Of a stretch of 64,000 nucleotides of DNA, positions 12,498 to 26,300 are shown piece by piece. The notes beneath the pieces are model-generated. The model was not told where the DNA came from and did no database searches. It saw only the letters and a program-made list of their open reading frames with translations. The position numbers were made by a program, and so were the translations under genes. This DNA is from Cymodocea nodosa (lineage: Eukaryota > Streptophyta > Magnoliopsida > Alismatales > Cymodoceaceae): assembly GCA_036874045.1 (NCBI GenBank), contig CM072346.1, forward strand, positions 15,166,001 through 15,230,000, given 5' to 3'. Numbering within the stretch: position 1 is the stretch's first letter; the number at the start of each line of letters is the position of its first letter.

Positions 12498-14107
12498 TCA
12501 GGAAGAAGGATAAGGGCAAAGGTAGTGAGTGGGAAGGGAAGATGGAGACGGGAATGGGAAGGGCAGGAGTGTGGTGGAGTTAAGCGCCGCCTGTGGAAAT
12601 GACCGTTGGGCTTTAAATTTCCATTTTGATAAAAAAAAAAAGTCTTTTTTCTTTTTACAAAAAGCTATAAAATAAGCTTATTAATATGAACACCACAGCT
12701 GGAGTCTGGTGTCTGGAGAGAGAAAAAAGAGAGAGTCTACAATTATATTAATTTTCTTTAATAATAGTATTTTTTTTCTCATTAAAATTATAACTTCAAT
12801 AAAAAAATATTTGTTATTATTTTTTAAATCTATCCTAATATTTCAGTTTATCAGAAACAACGATATTTATAATTTTTATCAGAATTTAAATATTTATGAA
12901 TATGAAAAATCATTATCAAAAATAATTATTATTATTTATTTGTCTTGACTATTATTGAAAAGATAGGTGGTATATTTTTTTCATTTTATAGGCATTAAAG
13001 AAAGAAATTACCTAGGTTCATTATTCAATCATTATTAAAAAGTCAATTTGTTTGTTATGATTTCAATCTATAATTTTTTTTCTCCCAGTGAAGTGGGAAA
13101 AATGGATTTTTGTTTGTATACTATGGAAAAGCATTAAAATGATGTATACACCTCTTAAAAAGGCATATTTATTTGTATGCTTAACCTTACATACCTAAAT
13201 AATTAACGAGAATACAAATACCACCATATAATTAAATTTAATTTATAATATTTTTTTGGGGGGTGTTGAGTAATAATTTTACATACATATGGTCGAAATA
13301 GTAGTGAGAAGACACAGCTTGTTTGTACCACGGTCCAAATTAAATCATTCAGCATATGATGAATCAAGTAGTTGCAATATAAGGCAGTTAAGGCCAGCAG
13401 GAGACCCTGCCACCTGAGATTTAACTTGAAATGGAAAAGTTACTTAATGAGTAATATCAACTTGTATGTGCTGTGTAGAGGGAAAGATTCCTTCTGGACC
13501 ATGTGCTTTTAATCATCCATTGCCCTCCCATATATGTTGGGTTGCATAATGCAGTGGACCCTTGCCATCTGATTGATAAAGAAAGGTAGCTAGCCAGTGT
13601 ACGGTAATATTGTAATGCATGGACCAAAGTGAAATTGGAGGATGGTTCCATGCATGCAGGCAAGCATGGAGAGGAAGAATGGATCAGGTAATTAAGAGAA
13701 AATCATCTGAAGAAGATGCATGCATGCACAGATCAGAAGTAAAAGGGCCATGCATTACAAATAGTATGCAGGGAGATCATGAAGCAGGAAAGTGCTTTCA
13801 CGAAGAATAATGAATGAAACCATTCCAACACATCATCCAATCCTTCAGTTCGTTTGATCAGAAAACAAATCGGAGGATACATTGCCATGCACAAACTGAC
13901 TGACTGACTCCCATACAACTACTTATACAAGAACTAATAAAAAGACAACAAAATATATCATATCAGTAAAAGGGAAATGATGTCCATATTTGACACAACC
14001 GTTCATAAGGAAAAGCAAAAACACACGCACACACAAGGAAGGGAAAAAAGTTTCAGAAGACTCAACCAGCGACTGATCATCCGAAGTTGGAAAGAAATCA
14101 TCAACTC
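12498..14107. other. Intergenic region with AT-rich block and RY motifs
   Basis: It holds the upstream region of the LRKSLAW gene and the 3' flank of the Dof gene. The part at 12720-13060 is extremely AT-rich; its open frames are low complexity and not credible. Six CATGCA/TGCATG (RY-type) motifs fall within 13616-13754. A CA/GACT-rich patch lies near 13900. No gene was recognised. Confidence 0.5.
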
Positions 14108-15637
14108 CTATATCAGGAAGTTGTTAACATGGTCGTGCCAGGAAGAACCAACAGCTCCGAAACAACCATCTCTTGCCCATTCCATGCCTATCATCCCATT
14201 TCCACTCCCATTCATTACATTCGCATCTCCACCTACCTGCCACTGGAGGTCCATCATATTCTTGTACATTTCCTCACCACCTACTACCCCAAATGGCACC
14301 AGCATCTGCCCATCATACAAACTCTGATACCCATATGCCATGTTGGTGGTATCGAGGAGTCCACTCATCAGCAGATCAAAGAAAGTTGGCATTGCGATGC
14401 TTGCATTAGGGTTAGGATTAGGAGTAGGGTTTTCCGTGAGGAGAGTGGCTGCAGCATTGTCACCAAGGCCTAGCTGCGTGGTTATTGTACTGAGCAGGCA
14501 CTGGTCTACGTTCCTTCTAGAGGATGGCGGCCTCCTGTTCTTCCTGCAGCCACCACCCACAGGGACATTCCTCAGGGAACCGCCATGAGTCCAGTACCTC
14601 CTACAGCCTTTGCAGAAGTACCTTGGCTGGGACAGGCTGTAGTTGTTGTAGTAGCAGAACTTGGTGTTGGTGGAGTCACATCTTGGGCATCTGAGAGGTT
14701 CCAGTGGTTGAGACCTTGGCCTCTTGTCTTGCCTTGGATAACCCAGCTCTTGTTCATCCAGCTGATGCTTGGGATGTGTATTCATTGGCTGCTGAAGATA
14801 AATCAAATTCATGATTGAGTTAATTGTTTGATGTCATACAAATCTATCTGCATCGTTCAAAATTTGGAAAAAAATAAAAGTTATGCTAAACTTTGTAGCT
14901 CTCTAAAAAAGTCCCTGGAAGTGAGAATTATATAAAGTAGAATGAATTGGAAAAAGAATGGTCCTTTTCTATTGCAATGTACTACTGAGAGGAGATTAAG
15001 TGGGATTACATGTACATGTTTAACCTGATGAGCTGATACATATCTGGTTTTTTTTTTTTTCTGAATGGAAGATGAAGTGATACATGCATGCATGAACATT
15101 AAAAGGTAAAAGTTTCTTTTTTGCTTAGAAAGTGTATTGGTGAGAAGCAACAGATGCGTATTCGTAAGGAAGGAGGGGTTCAATATAATTAATTATGCTG
15201 CAGCAGGAATTTATGGTAGGGTTTCGTGCTTTAAAAATGATGAAACAAGCCAGAATAGAAACAGCTTCATTCTGCTTGTTTTGATTGCATGTGCAGACAT
15301 GGGTGTTGGGTACCAGTGAAACAAATTTCAATCGTACACAAGATAAAGAAAGGAAGAATAAATTATAAAAATAAAATAAAGCGGGACGCAATGAGGAAAA
15401 AAATGCCAAAGAACAAGGGGAAATGTCTGATGGAAACAAAGGATGAGTAAAAAAAGTGATGAATACCCATGAATCTGAAACATATATCATTACATATGTT
15501 CAAGGAAAACTTCAAAGAGAAACTGTACATAAAAAGAGCACCAATTTAATACCCCTTCTGGGGAGAAACCCATGCAATTACGAACCAGCATTGTTCCGAG
15601 TTACCTGCGAATGGACATTATTGAAGGACTCCATCAT
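14108..15637 (-). CDS. Dof zinc-finger transcription factor
   Basis: This is a plant-specific DNA-binding regulator of the Dof family, nuclear, expected to bind AAAG cores. Exons 15605-15637 (11 codons, [11 protein letters not shown]) and 14108-14791 (227 codons plus stop) give 238 residues. The single Dof finger is complete: Cys46, Cys49, Cys71 and Cys74 in C-X2-C-X21-C-X2-C spacing. It includes [20 protein letters not shown], then [27 protein letters not shown] and the basic CRKNRR tail. The C-terminal half is Asn/Gly/Met-rich and ends [12 protein letters not shown]. The splice is GT-AG at the usual Dof position, with a short first exon before the finger. The start could be either of two adjacent Met codons (15637 or 15634). 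I cannot assign a specific Dof ortholog. Confidence 0.95.
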
Positions 15638-15717
15638 GGCAAAAACAGCTTTTAGTGCTGAAACCAAGATCCTCGGAAGAGAGATGGGTTCAATTCCTAG
15701 TGATGAGATTACTGAGA

Positions 15718-15738
15718 TAGAGAGAGAGAGAGAGAGAG
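15718..15738. repeat. (AG)n microsatellite upstream of the Dof gene
   Basis: About ten AG units lie roughly 80-100 bp upstream of the Dof start codon, in the probable leader or core promoter (CT on the transcribed strand). Confidence 0.85.
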
Positions 15739-16873
15739 ACAGATGGAGTGGAGGAGATGAGCGACGGACAGGCTTTGCTGCTTGATCTCACCTCTATGGA
15801 TGTGGGTGAATAAATAGAGCCCAAGAATGAGGTGAGAGGAAGGAGCTTTTTCAGAAGAAGAGAAAGAAAAATGTAGAACACCGTTGGAGGAACGTTGATC
15901 GTTCCGCCGTACGCTGCCCTAATCAGTGTGTGTGCTCGCAGAGAGGAAGCATGGAAAAATCTAGTCTGTGGAGTGCCACTTGGCGTACGAAAGCGCCATG
16001 AGGAGCAACAGCGAACGGTAGACAGCCAGACACCACCATGAGCGAGATCGAAGGCTGGCTAATGATTGATGTGGGTTTGATCAACACAACTGGCACTGCT
16101 TGATTAACGACGCCACCATTTGGTTTCGGATGATACGTTAGGGAACAAATGATTGAAACCCTAATAATCTACTCTCGGTTAATTAATTACCAGCAGGAGA
16201 TAATGACCTAGTTTGTTTTAGTCTTTTTTTAAAATAATAATAATTCACTATTGATAAGCATAGGCAGGTGAAGGTTATCTTATCATGTCAACAACGTCTT
16301 TCAATTAATAACCATTATCAAACATATTAATTATTTACGTATTAACAACTTATTTCTATAGGTACGTTAAAAAAGTTATTGTTTGAATTAAAAAAGTGAA
16401 GTTTTTAAAAAATACCTTAACTTTGGTACATTGATGTAAAATAATTTATAAAATGCGATCACATAAACACGTCAGTTCGATTAGATCTAATTCTATCGAC
16501 TCGATTTGGTACAATTAAATCATACTGCCGATCGATGCAACATAATTTTTCAAATCTGTGTTAAATTCAATATGCGGCTTAGGTAAATGACATGCCAAAA
16601 GCTAAGTTTAATATTTTGATTAAGTATGATTTGATGCGATCTAATCTAATCAAATTATATCATTAAATAATACGATATGAATAAACCATAAGCCACACCG
16701 AGGTTATCTCCTTCTCTTCTCGATAGGATATGATTTAATACAAATCTGGGTATAAATAAGCTCGGTTAAGATCCATACGATCACAGCAGTGAGAATTTAA
16801 ATTAGGGTTAAAATTAGGAAAATGAAGTTGTGGCAGAGCGTTATTAGGGTGGTGGAGGATCTGTGCATGTGCG

Positions 16874-16932
<59 letters not shown>

Positions 16933-19900
16933 TCGTCTGTGTTGCTTTCTCTTATCCCAATGAGTCTTCGGTAGATGTCCTCTGCCATGGACCGGTCAAC
17001 ATCAGCGTTTAATAATTTACCATCGCACCATCACATCAATTAATGTACAACTACGTACTCGTCTCTCTGCCGACGGAATTTCTCAGATATGCCGCGCCAG
17101 CGTTGACATTGGGTCCGTTCGTAAACCATTTTAGAACAGTTTTGTACCAAAATCAAGTAAGCTATATGTTTTAAAAAATTATAAAAGTTAACTTTTTTTA
17201 TTAAACATTTGTAATTTCAAATGATAACATTCTTCGATTAGACGTAGAAATAAGCTAACATATAAGTAATATGTTTAATAAAAAGACGTTGGTATGTTAA
17301 AATAATCGTTATTGACACAAGTTTGAGTCTTCAGGTTTGTGTTTATAATTGAATTCCTTACTCAGTATCAGAAAAAAAAAACATTTAAACAATTTTTTTT
17401 TTCTTAACTTAGTACCAAAAAGAAATGCAACTATATATAGTGAATTTTTATTCATCATTTTATTTTTTTTTGTTTTGATTTGAATTTAAGATTTTCTTGC
17501 CTAACAATTTTTGATACCAATGGTTAACAGTTTTTGTTAGTTATTTATTTTATGAACTCTGGATGCAGGATTATACAGACAAGGGGATCCGGAGTTCATG
17601 AGCTGGGTGGGGATAGATATAAAATTTTGAGAAGAATAAGCTGGGCACATTCTGTGAAAGTAAGGTGGGTTGGTGGGTGGTGGGGATCTGCGCTCTGCTC
17701 TTCTGCTCCTACAGAAGAACCGCGCGGAATCTGACGGGCAGAGATGGATGGCACCACCGACGGTCCCCACGGCCTGTTAGGAAACACGACGGCGCCACCA
17801 ACAGCAATGGCTAACAGAAGGCCAGTAGGAGAGAAAACAGGTCGGGAGGTGAAGAAGAAGGGACACGACTGGATCTGATACGCACTTGGCACCGTTATGA
17901 CATGAAATTAATTGAACCTGACGGGACGGTCGGGTGATCGACGAGCGACAATCACATGCACATGTCACATTGCATCTCACCCACGGCCAGACATCCATCG
18001 CTCCCTCCCCCGCCTTTGGCTTGACAAGGAAGCAAAGGCGAGGATGGCGGTGGCGCCCACAGAGGGACCGACCATCCACAAGTGGTCATCCCTCTGGCGG
18101 AGGGAGGAGGGAAGGGAAGGTGCATGTGGTTATGTGGACAAGCTTACTGTTCTTCCACTTCTGCCCGCTGCTTCTAATCTTACCCGACGGTCGCTGGTCC
18201 ACTCGTAACTTTTTCTTCTTTCCACTGTGCTGGGGATTATATCGTCCTGTTCTTAACAACAAGGAGTGGATCCATTCTTACCAACACCAAATGCGTTAGC
18301 AGTGTCCTTAGCGAAGCCAACTAACTAAAGAGTGTGTAACCAAACCATAACCAAGGAAGGAGACTCGAAAAGCTAATTTTCCTATTCAAAAGTAATAGCA
18401 TGAATATGATACTTCAATAACGATTAATAAATCACAACTTCAATCAATTTGAAACCATCAGTGAATATCATGGTTAATCTTTTACTTCTCCTGCAAAGTT
18501 TAAAACGGAAAGATATATTAAATTCAAGTTCAAGCAAAAAAAAACAAATCAATCATTTTTTGTCATTCGCTTGTTAGCATCAATTTTGATGCCCACTTAA
18601 ACCATTTTCCTGTTCAAAGCCAGGAAAGAAATTTCAGATCCGATATTCAAGTTTTAATAAAGCCTTCAACCAAACATTACCACTTCGCCTACAATACAAA
18701 GATTAGTCTGTCTGTGGCAGAGAAATGACTCTGTGATTGGAACACTCCTTAAAGCTAGCAATTGAGGGAGACGACAAAATAGTGAGATTCCAGCACCAGC
18801 AAGGTTAAGAAACTTTAATGTAATGTCAAAAAGAAAATTAAAAAAAATGTTAATATAAAAGCGAAAGATAATAGAAACCAATTTGAAACACGGATCTGGT
18901 TCGGATATGCATGCTTAAAAATATACGCAGATGGTAACCTATTTGCATACAGATCTATAGATAAGAAAACCACAGACCAAACAAAAATTCCAAACCGACC
19001 ATATTCATACGGTTGTCCATCATGGTGCAAAAGACAGTAGTATCTTACATTTCTATCAGATATGTATGATCCAAACGAACAACTATTGGTTGGAGACCTT
19101 CACGGAGACCATGTGACAACATAATGCCGAATGTTGTTCCTAGGAAAAGTTATGTGCAATTGTTTCTAATGCAATTTACAAGTGATGAAGGCCCAATCTG
19201 TTGACCGTAAAATGAAGATTTATGCCATAAATTATTAGCTAGCTAATCACCCAATCCAAACAGAATATTTCCTTCATGACAGAATAATCATGTCAATTTC
19301 AACAAAAAAATATATATAAAGAATCGCGGTCTGTCGTGTGGAAGACAAACAATCATATCCTCGATAAACAAAATTTTTGCTTATATTCCCTCCCTCAAAA
19401 GGAGTGATGGTCGGAACTCAGATGAGCACTGAATTTTCTGGTGAAGCACGAAAAGGTTCGCAACTCCTACAAGCCGTAGACAATTTTCCATACGTCACCA
19501 TATCGACCGAATTCAAAGCATAATCATTCTAAAGCAGAATAAGCACAATGGACAATCGAAAACTCAATAGAAAAAACTTAAGTAATGCTGTACTCTTGTC
19601 TTCAAATAGTTGCAAAGTATTCTAAAGGTGAGCGAGGACACAAAGGCATCTGATAACCTTACAGCATTTTTAAACCAAATTAGTGATCCGATCTTTTTGG
19701 ATCATCCTACTAGTTTATTATGGTTGAATCGTTGTTTTTCATGATCGAAGCAATTGATGCAAAGTGGCTTGGTTTGCGTTTTAATTCCACACCTTGCAAT
19801 GAGTAGATTAGTTGAACAATTGTGCCAGTAGCTATATACAGCCACACAAACTAGGAAAGCATCCTACCTAAAGCATGAGATTTTTTCCAACTACACATGA

Positions 19901-20345
19901 GAATATTATGTTGCAAGTAAATAACAAAATCAGGTTGTCTTTTAAAATTGATATCATAACCCTACTGTTGTCTTTTATGGCAACATATAAGACAGATTAT
20001 AAGAAATTTATTTTCCTTTAACCTTTTATTGCTTTCTTCAATCACTAATCGGTTTTTAGATCATGGAGCTTATTTTTAGCCATTGCAAGTAGAACTTGCC
20101 CTACATAATTACTCATTATAAGTTGTGAAGTACGTGAATCCCAGTCTAGGGACTCTAGAAAAATTCCTGATTTCTGCAGACTTATACCTGAATGAAGTTT
20201 AACAAGGGGTCCCATGATATCTATAGCAACTGAAAAAGCAGTCAAGGGAGATGAGCTTGGACCAATGATTAAAAAAGTGAAAAATCAGATCTAGCCTTAC
20301 CTTTTAATGTGTGACTGAGAAGCACCACATGGAAACTATAAATAC
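15739..20345. other. Long intergenic region between Dof and the dehydratase
   Basis: No gene could be supported in these 4.6 kb. The first part is the Dof promoter. A long (AT)n array lies at 16877-16928. A GC-richer block at about 17590-18240 has several overlapping open frames of 60-120 codons on both strands, none with a recognisable domain. The segment from about 20045 to 20345 is probably the dehydratase 3'UTR on the minus strand. Confidence 0.5.
16877..16928. repeat. (AT)26 microsatellite
   Basis: A perfect AT dinucleotide run of 52 bases is preceded by the palindrome tgtgcgcaca-like sequence (catgtgcgcaca). Confidence 0.95.
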
Positions 20346-23300
20346 TCATGTTCCTGTTACATCCATTGGATAGCTCCCTAGAACTCTAAGGAACGTTGCA
20401 GATTCCTGTAAATAGATTATAATATTTTACATAAATATCTAAAAAGGATAGCTTATTTGGAGAACTGAAGAAACTAAAATACCTTAAGATGTCTAAGAGC
20501 ATTCTGTGCTTTTAGAGATGCCATTGATTCTTCAAAGTCTACATAGAAAAGATAGTCAAAGTACCTACACAAAAGAAACAGCTCAAGAATAAGAGACCAT
20601 TGGTAAAAGCCATAAACATTATTGCATGCACTTCTGATTCAACAATTGCATGTAAGTTAAAAACAGATTAAGAAGCATGCCCTAGTTAACAAGGATGAAC
20701 CTTTGAGAACCATTATTTCCATCATCAGAAATCCTCAAAGGTTGATTTCTTTGGGGACGACTTTCAATCTGTAACAGAAAGGTCAAGTGATGAAGATTTA
20801 ATCCAAGACATCATATTCATAAGCACAATAAATCCAACTAAATTAGAACGATTATGACATGCCTTTGTGAGGTTGATGTCTCTCAATGCAAAAACAGCAA
20901 GTGCTTTAAAAAGGACGCCTGGTCCTTCTTCTAAAGAAAATACTATACTTGTCTATGGACAAACAGCAAAACAGTAAACATAGTGAAGAATATCAGAGAA
21001 CCATAAAGCCCTTATAAACTAGATAGTTTCTCTCTATGTTACCATATACCTTGAATCGTTTATTGATGCCAGGAATAATTGGTTCTCTTGCCAGCATCAG
21101 AAACCGAGTAACATTATCAGGATTATCCTACATGATAGTAAGAATTGGAATACTTACTTTGAAGGGAAAAAAGAGACGACTTACTTATTACTAGAAGATT
21201 TTTCGTTAGGAACATCAACACTACCTGGATGTCTTCTGCAAGAATATTTAATCCATATTCTTTTGCTGCTATAGAACTAGCAACTGCTCCTACATCTTGG
21301 AGATTGTGGCGTGCAATAAACTGTTTGTATACAATAAACCAATTTAATGTAAGCATAAAATCGGTTTTGCCTTCTGAATGCAAAGTTCAACAAGTTCTCA
21401 CCTCAGCAGCACCTGCAGTATCATCCACAGATTCTCTGATGACTCCTAATTCTGTCAGAGTATGCTCACATTGTGCAAGGGCCTATAATCATATATCTGA
21501 TTAGACTATGCAACAAATCCAAAAGAAAACTTCAGAATTGCTGACTACCATCAAAAGGATAAAAAGCAGTCACAAGGATGAACGCAGAATATACTTGAGA
21601 ATGGCTAAGGACTCGCTTTAAGTCTTCCTTCTTCACACCATGATTTGCTAATAAGCAATGTCTGACTGAGAATTGCACTTCACCAACAATATGCAGCGAA
21701 TGTCTAAGTAAAAGGTCATAATTACGATGTATACTTCCCCCCAGTGAATTCTCAATGGGTAAAACTGCATGTTCAACAAGCAAGCTTTCAACAGCCTGTT
21801 AGGAGATGGTCAATAGATAAGGACATTAATTTCCATAATATTTTTGCATTATGGGATTCAAAACAAGTCTTAAATTTTATACAAAAGGAAAAAACTCTTT
21901 TGAAATGATAAAAATGGTGTATTTGAGCAGTCGTGAGGAATATGGAATCACATTACACAACATTTTTAAAGAACAGTTGTATTCACAATTGGTCTTTATG
22001 TAACAGCGAAGAATGGGAGAGGGAAGGTCCCAGGATGGATCCCAGGTTTTCTGTCTCAAAACAGGATTATTAACTACTAATAAAGTATCACAAGAAAAAA
22101 ATTAGTGTGCTTGAAAATCTTCTCCTAGTGATTTAGGTTTCATAAGATGCCAGATATGAAGATCCTTAATCATCCTGAGAATAATTAATTCCTATAGATA
22201 CACAAGGTAGTAAACAACAACAATTAATTCCTTAACCCAGTGTGAAGGATTGACCATATCAATATCAATCCTTTACCTTCATTTAATTATATCCATAACT
22301 AAATATTCCAAGTAATTTTTGGTCTTCCTCTACTATTGATTTCACCAACATTAATTAATTCTCCTTTCCTTATAAGTGCATCCAAAAGTCTTCTATAGAT
22401 ATGACCAAATTCTCTAAGACAATTTTATCTTATTTAATCCTCAATTGTTATAGCTCCTACTCTATTATGAATAAAATCATTTTTTAACTTATCCTTTACT
22501 GTATTATCCAATGTATTCAAAACTAGACCACACATCAACCTAGTGCACTAGAGCCAATCCATTCGTTCAACCAATCACCTAAACCAATTGAAGATGTGAT
22601 ATCAGCATGATATCATAAATAATAGGTAAATAATTACACACACACACACCCATATAAACAGAAAAATTTAAGAAAATTCCAAAAAAACCAGGAAAATCAA
22701 GAACAAAAACAGAATGACGAATTCATGAATCAAAACACACAAAAACTAATTGAATTACACCAAATAAATTCATATTTTTTACAAATAAATAATGTGTGAA
22801 AACCATTTAAACATTAACTCTAGTTTTTTGTTTGTTGCAAAGAAGGGTTGAAATTTTGAAATGAATGAAATGGAACCATTTTATGTAAAATAAAAAATTT
22901 TCTCCAGAATTTTGACTTGTATTTTGAAATATCATATTTCATACAACTTGATTTTGAATGATATGTAAAAAACAGTAAAAATATTGGACCTGTATCATAT
23001 AAATCATTTGGATTCTAAGGCTACATTTGATTCAAATTACAAGACATTTAGATTATGTATAGTTGAGATCATACACATTTTATGAGGTAGTCATCATTAC
23101 CATGATTTTGAGATATTATTTACATTTAAAAAGAATCATATTTAACACAAGTAGATTATACGAACAAAAACTCATAATTTGTTCTACAATCTTATAATCA
23201 ACAAAATTTTTGATTATGAAGATTGTAAATACTCTCTCATAGAATTACTGTACACAATTTCACCAACTTTTCACATTGTCTATTTCAAATTGTGAAAATC

Positions 23301-26300
23301 AAATGGATCGTACATGTAATGCCAAAATCCTGCATTGCATAATCTAACCCAAACAAAACCTAGGTATTACTCAATTTAAATTTAGAATTAATACCAACAA
23401 AGATTGTCATTGACAAATATAATACATCAAAGTATTTCTCTTTGAATATCTTTAATTGTTTTATCCATAACTATGACAAATAAGTAAGGACACAAAAGAG
23501 ATAATCCCTGATGTGAACCTATATTAAGTAGAAACTCTTTAGTCACTTCTCCTATGGTTTTATCACTAGTTGCTACTTAAAAGATTATCAAGGTATCTTA
23601 GAGATTACCATAAAAAAGAATATAAAAGTTCATCCTATCTATTTGACCAAATACCAAGAAAATCCTACAATGTCATTTTCTCTATGAAAATTGCAACTCA
23701 TAGTATGTTTGAGTATGAATATTTTTTCACATCTTGAGCATTAAGATAAGCTACACATCTAAAACTGACTGCTTTAATTAGGAAATGTGAAAAAAGGAGT
23801 ACAGGAGTCTTTCCTAGGTGTTACATTATTACGCTGATAGCAAGCTATTCATACTCAAGTCATATTGGAGACATAGATGACAAAATATCTATATCTAGAT
23901 ATCGCGAAAGAATTCAACTTCTATTTCATATTGAATTTTAAAAACCAACACATGGTATAATTTTGATATGTCAGGATCATCCACTAGAATTATGGTAAAG
24001 AAAATCACCTTTTATCGATCAATTAGCATGTCAACATCAATCTCAATGTTATTTCAACAAGTGGAAAAAAAATGATGTGTCAACAAAGTATCACACATGT
24101 CTATGTTTAATTCCATGAATACCGCACATATTGTCACATGACAAAGAAGTAGAATGTGGTATTGAGATTAATTTTGTATTGAAATTTAGTTAGTCACCAT
24201 CTGAGCCAAATAAGATTGTACATATACCAACAATACAATGAAAGTCAATCAAATGTTAACGATAATCTGAATCATACACTATGCAAAAAAATCCAACTTT
24301 ACATTTGACCCATCATTTATGACATCAAAGAATTTTAATGAAATTTGGGAACAATTGCTCCATTTGGTGTCATGAATACTGTAGAATTGTAGGCAGTTGG
24401 GTCTCTGTTTCATTATTGGGAGAAGGTTTTTCTTATGGTTGGTGTGTTTTCAAAGTTCTGTGGCCAGAATTAGAGAGTGAATTCAAGGTTGATTGCTACA
24501 ACTCTTTTCAATTTTTTATTTTGTTCAACTTGCAATGTCACATTCAGGGTAAAAAAGTAACCACGTTAGAAGAAGAAAAGAAAGTTTAGGATGAATTTGA
24601 CTCTACATTAGCACAGAATACGAGTTTGAAAAGAGAGTTGAGTTGCTTTTACAAAGTTTTCAATTATATTTCAAAGATAGTTACAAGTTTTGTTTTAAAT
24701 TACTGATTACCATTTAAAAATTTTGATAGCTTTGACAGATTTTAAGCTAAAATCCAGACAAATCACATCATTCACTGCTGACATATGAAATAAAAATGTT
24801 TCTTTTCAACAAGAAAAAATGAAAAATTTTATCTATATATCCACAGAACTTATTATTATTATTTAATATTGAAAATAAAAGAAAAAAATTTACCATGGTA
24901 GCCTACAATTATATTTCTAAAATTAAATTAAAACAACATTTGTCCTCAAATTGTGATTTTCCAGAAATATTGCATGATGACTTTTGACTATCCAGTGCCT
25001 CAATGTGTTAAATGATGTAGCTTAGTCCTTTGTTGACAAATCTTATCTTTTCTGTGGAAACCCCGATGGCTATCCATTGCAACCCTTGTTTTAAACCGAT
25101 CAGTTAAACTAAAATTGGACGCAAAACTGATTTCTCTTTCCTAAAAAATGTTTGATAATTAAATCAGAGTAAATTGAGTTAAACCAAAATTAAACCAGTT
25201 GAACCACTTGATTTGACTAATGGTTCAAACCCTCACATATAGATACCAAAAAATCAAAAATTAAAAAAGTACAAACCTTTACTTGAAAATCCAAATCCTT
25301 TATGACCATTTATGAAAATATGAAATAATATTTATCATATATCATTTATTGTAAAAAAAAGTATAACAATAACCTATTATAATACACTATATACATATAT
25401 GGCTAAAATTTATCAAAAAATTCAGTTCAAACTGTTTATAACTTTCAAAAATTGTTCCAGACAATTTATAAACTGGTTCAATCAATGATGATGTCATCAT
25501 CATCATCAATGGAACCACCTTAAACCAACAGTTAAATCACTTTGAACCACAATCATTGGACTTACTATTTAAATTTTGGTTTGGTTTTAAGAGCACTAAT
25601 TGTGACAACTAAGTTGCTATGGTTATCGCTAATAATCCAGCATTCTGTGAATAAATAAAAAATACCAAAGTAGACGAACATTATGTGTGGTATGATATGG
25701 TGATGATAGGAATTACATTCATTCCCTACACTCAATCTTCAGAATAGTTAGCTGATATTTTCACCAAAGGTGGGAGATGTTGGAAATTTTGAATCACCCT
25801 GTGATATCTAATAAGCTAAGCATGATAAAAATCTATGCTACAACTTGAGGAGTGTTAGAGTTATCATGCTTATTAGAGTTGTTATTGTTATTAGGGTTAT
25901 TGGATATCCATTTATTAAGGCAGAAGTAACCCAACCCTATAAGTATGTAATTCACTCATGGCAATAAACATTTCTCTCATTTTTCCTCTCTAAGACTAGG
26001 TATTTGACCAAATGCCACCATCCAATAACCCCAAAATCCAGCACTAAGATATCCTAGAATAAGACCAATTTATCCAAGAACCAAAAATAGGCATTCCAGA
26101 GAAAGGAAAGGAAAGGTATCAAAAATACAACAGGTTGATGAACAAGTGAATATTTGGTAATGAGCAAAGAATGAAAGTCTTTTGTTGAACATGTTCTGAT
26201 TAAAGAAGCTCTATCTATCATTAATCAAACCAAATAGAACTTAGAACTCGACAAGTACTTCATGTATGCCTGAATTATTTTCCCATGAAATGATATGCCA

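Noticed and set aside
12709-12948. Open frame rich in Ile, Phe, Asn and Lys
   Set aside because: Low-complexity translation of AT-rich DNA.
15640-15720. B-box-like ggttcaattcc suggesting a tRNA
   Set aside because: The flanking bases do not form a T stem and no A box or acceptor stem is present.
17912-18299. Overlapping open frames of about 100-120 codons in the GC-rich island
   Set aside because: No domain, no splice partners and competing frames on both strands; kept only as a compositional observation.
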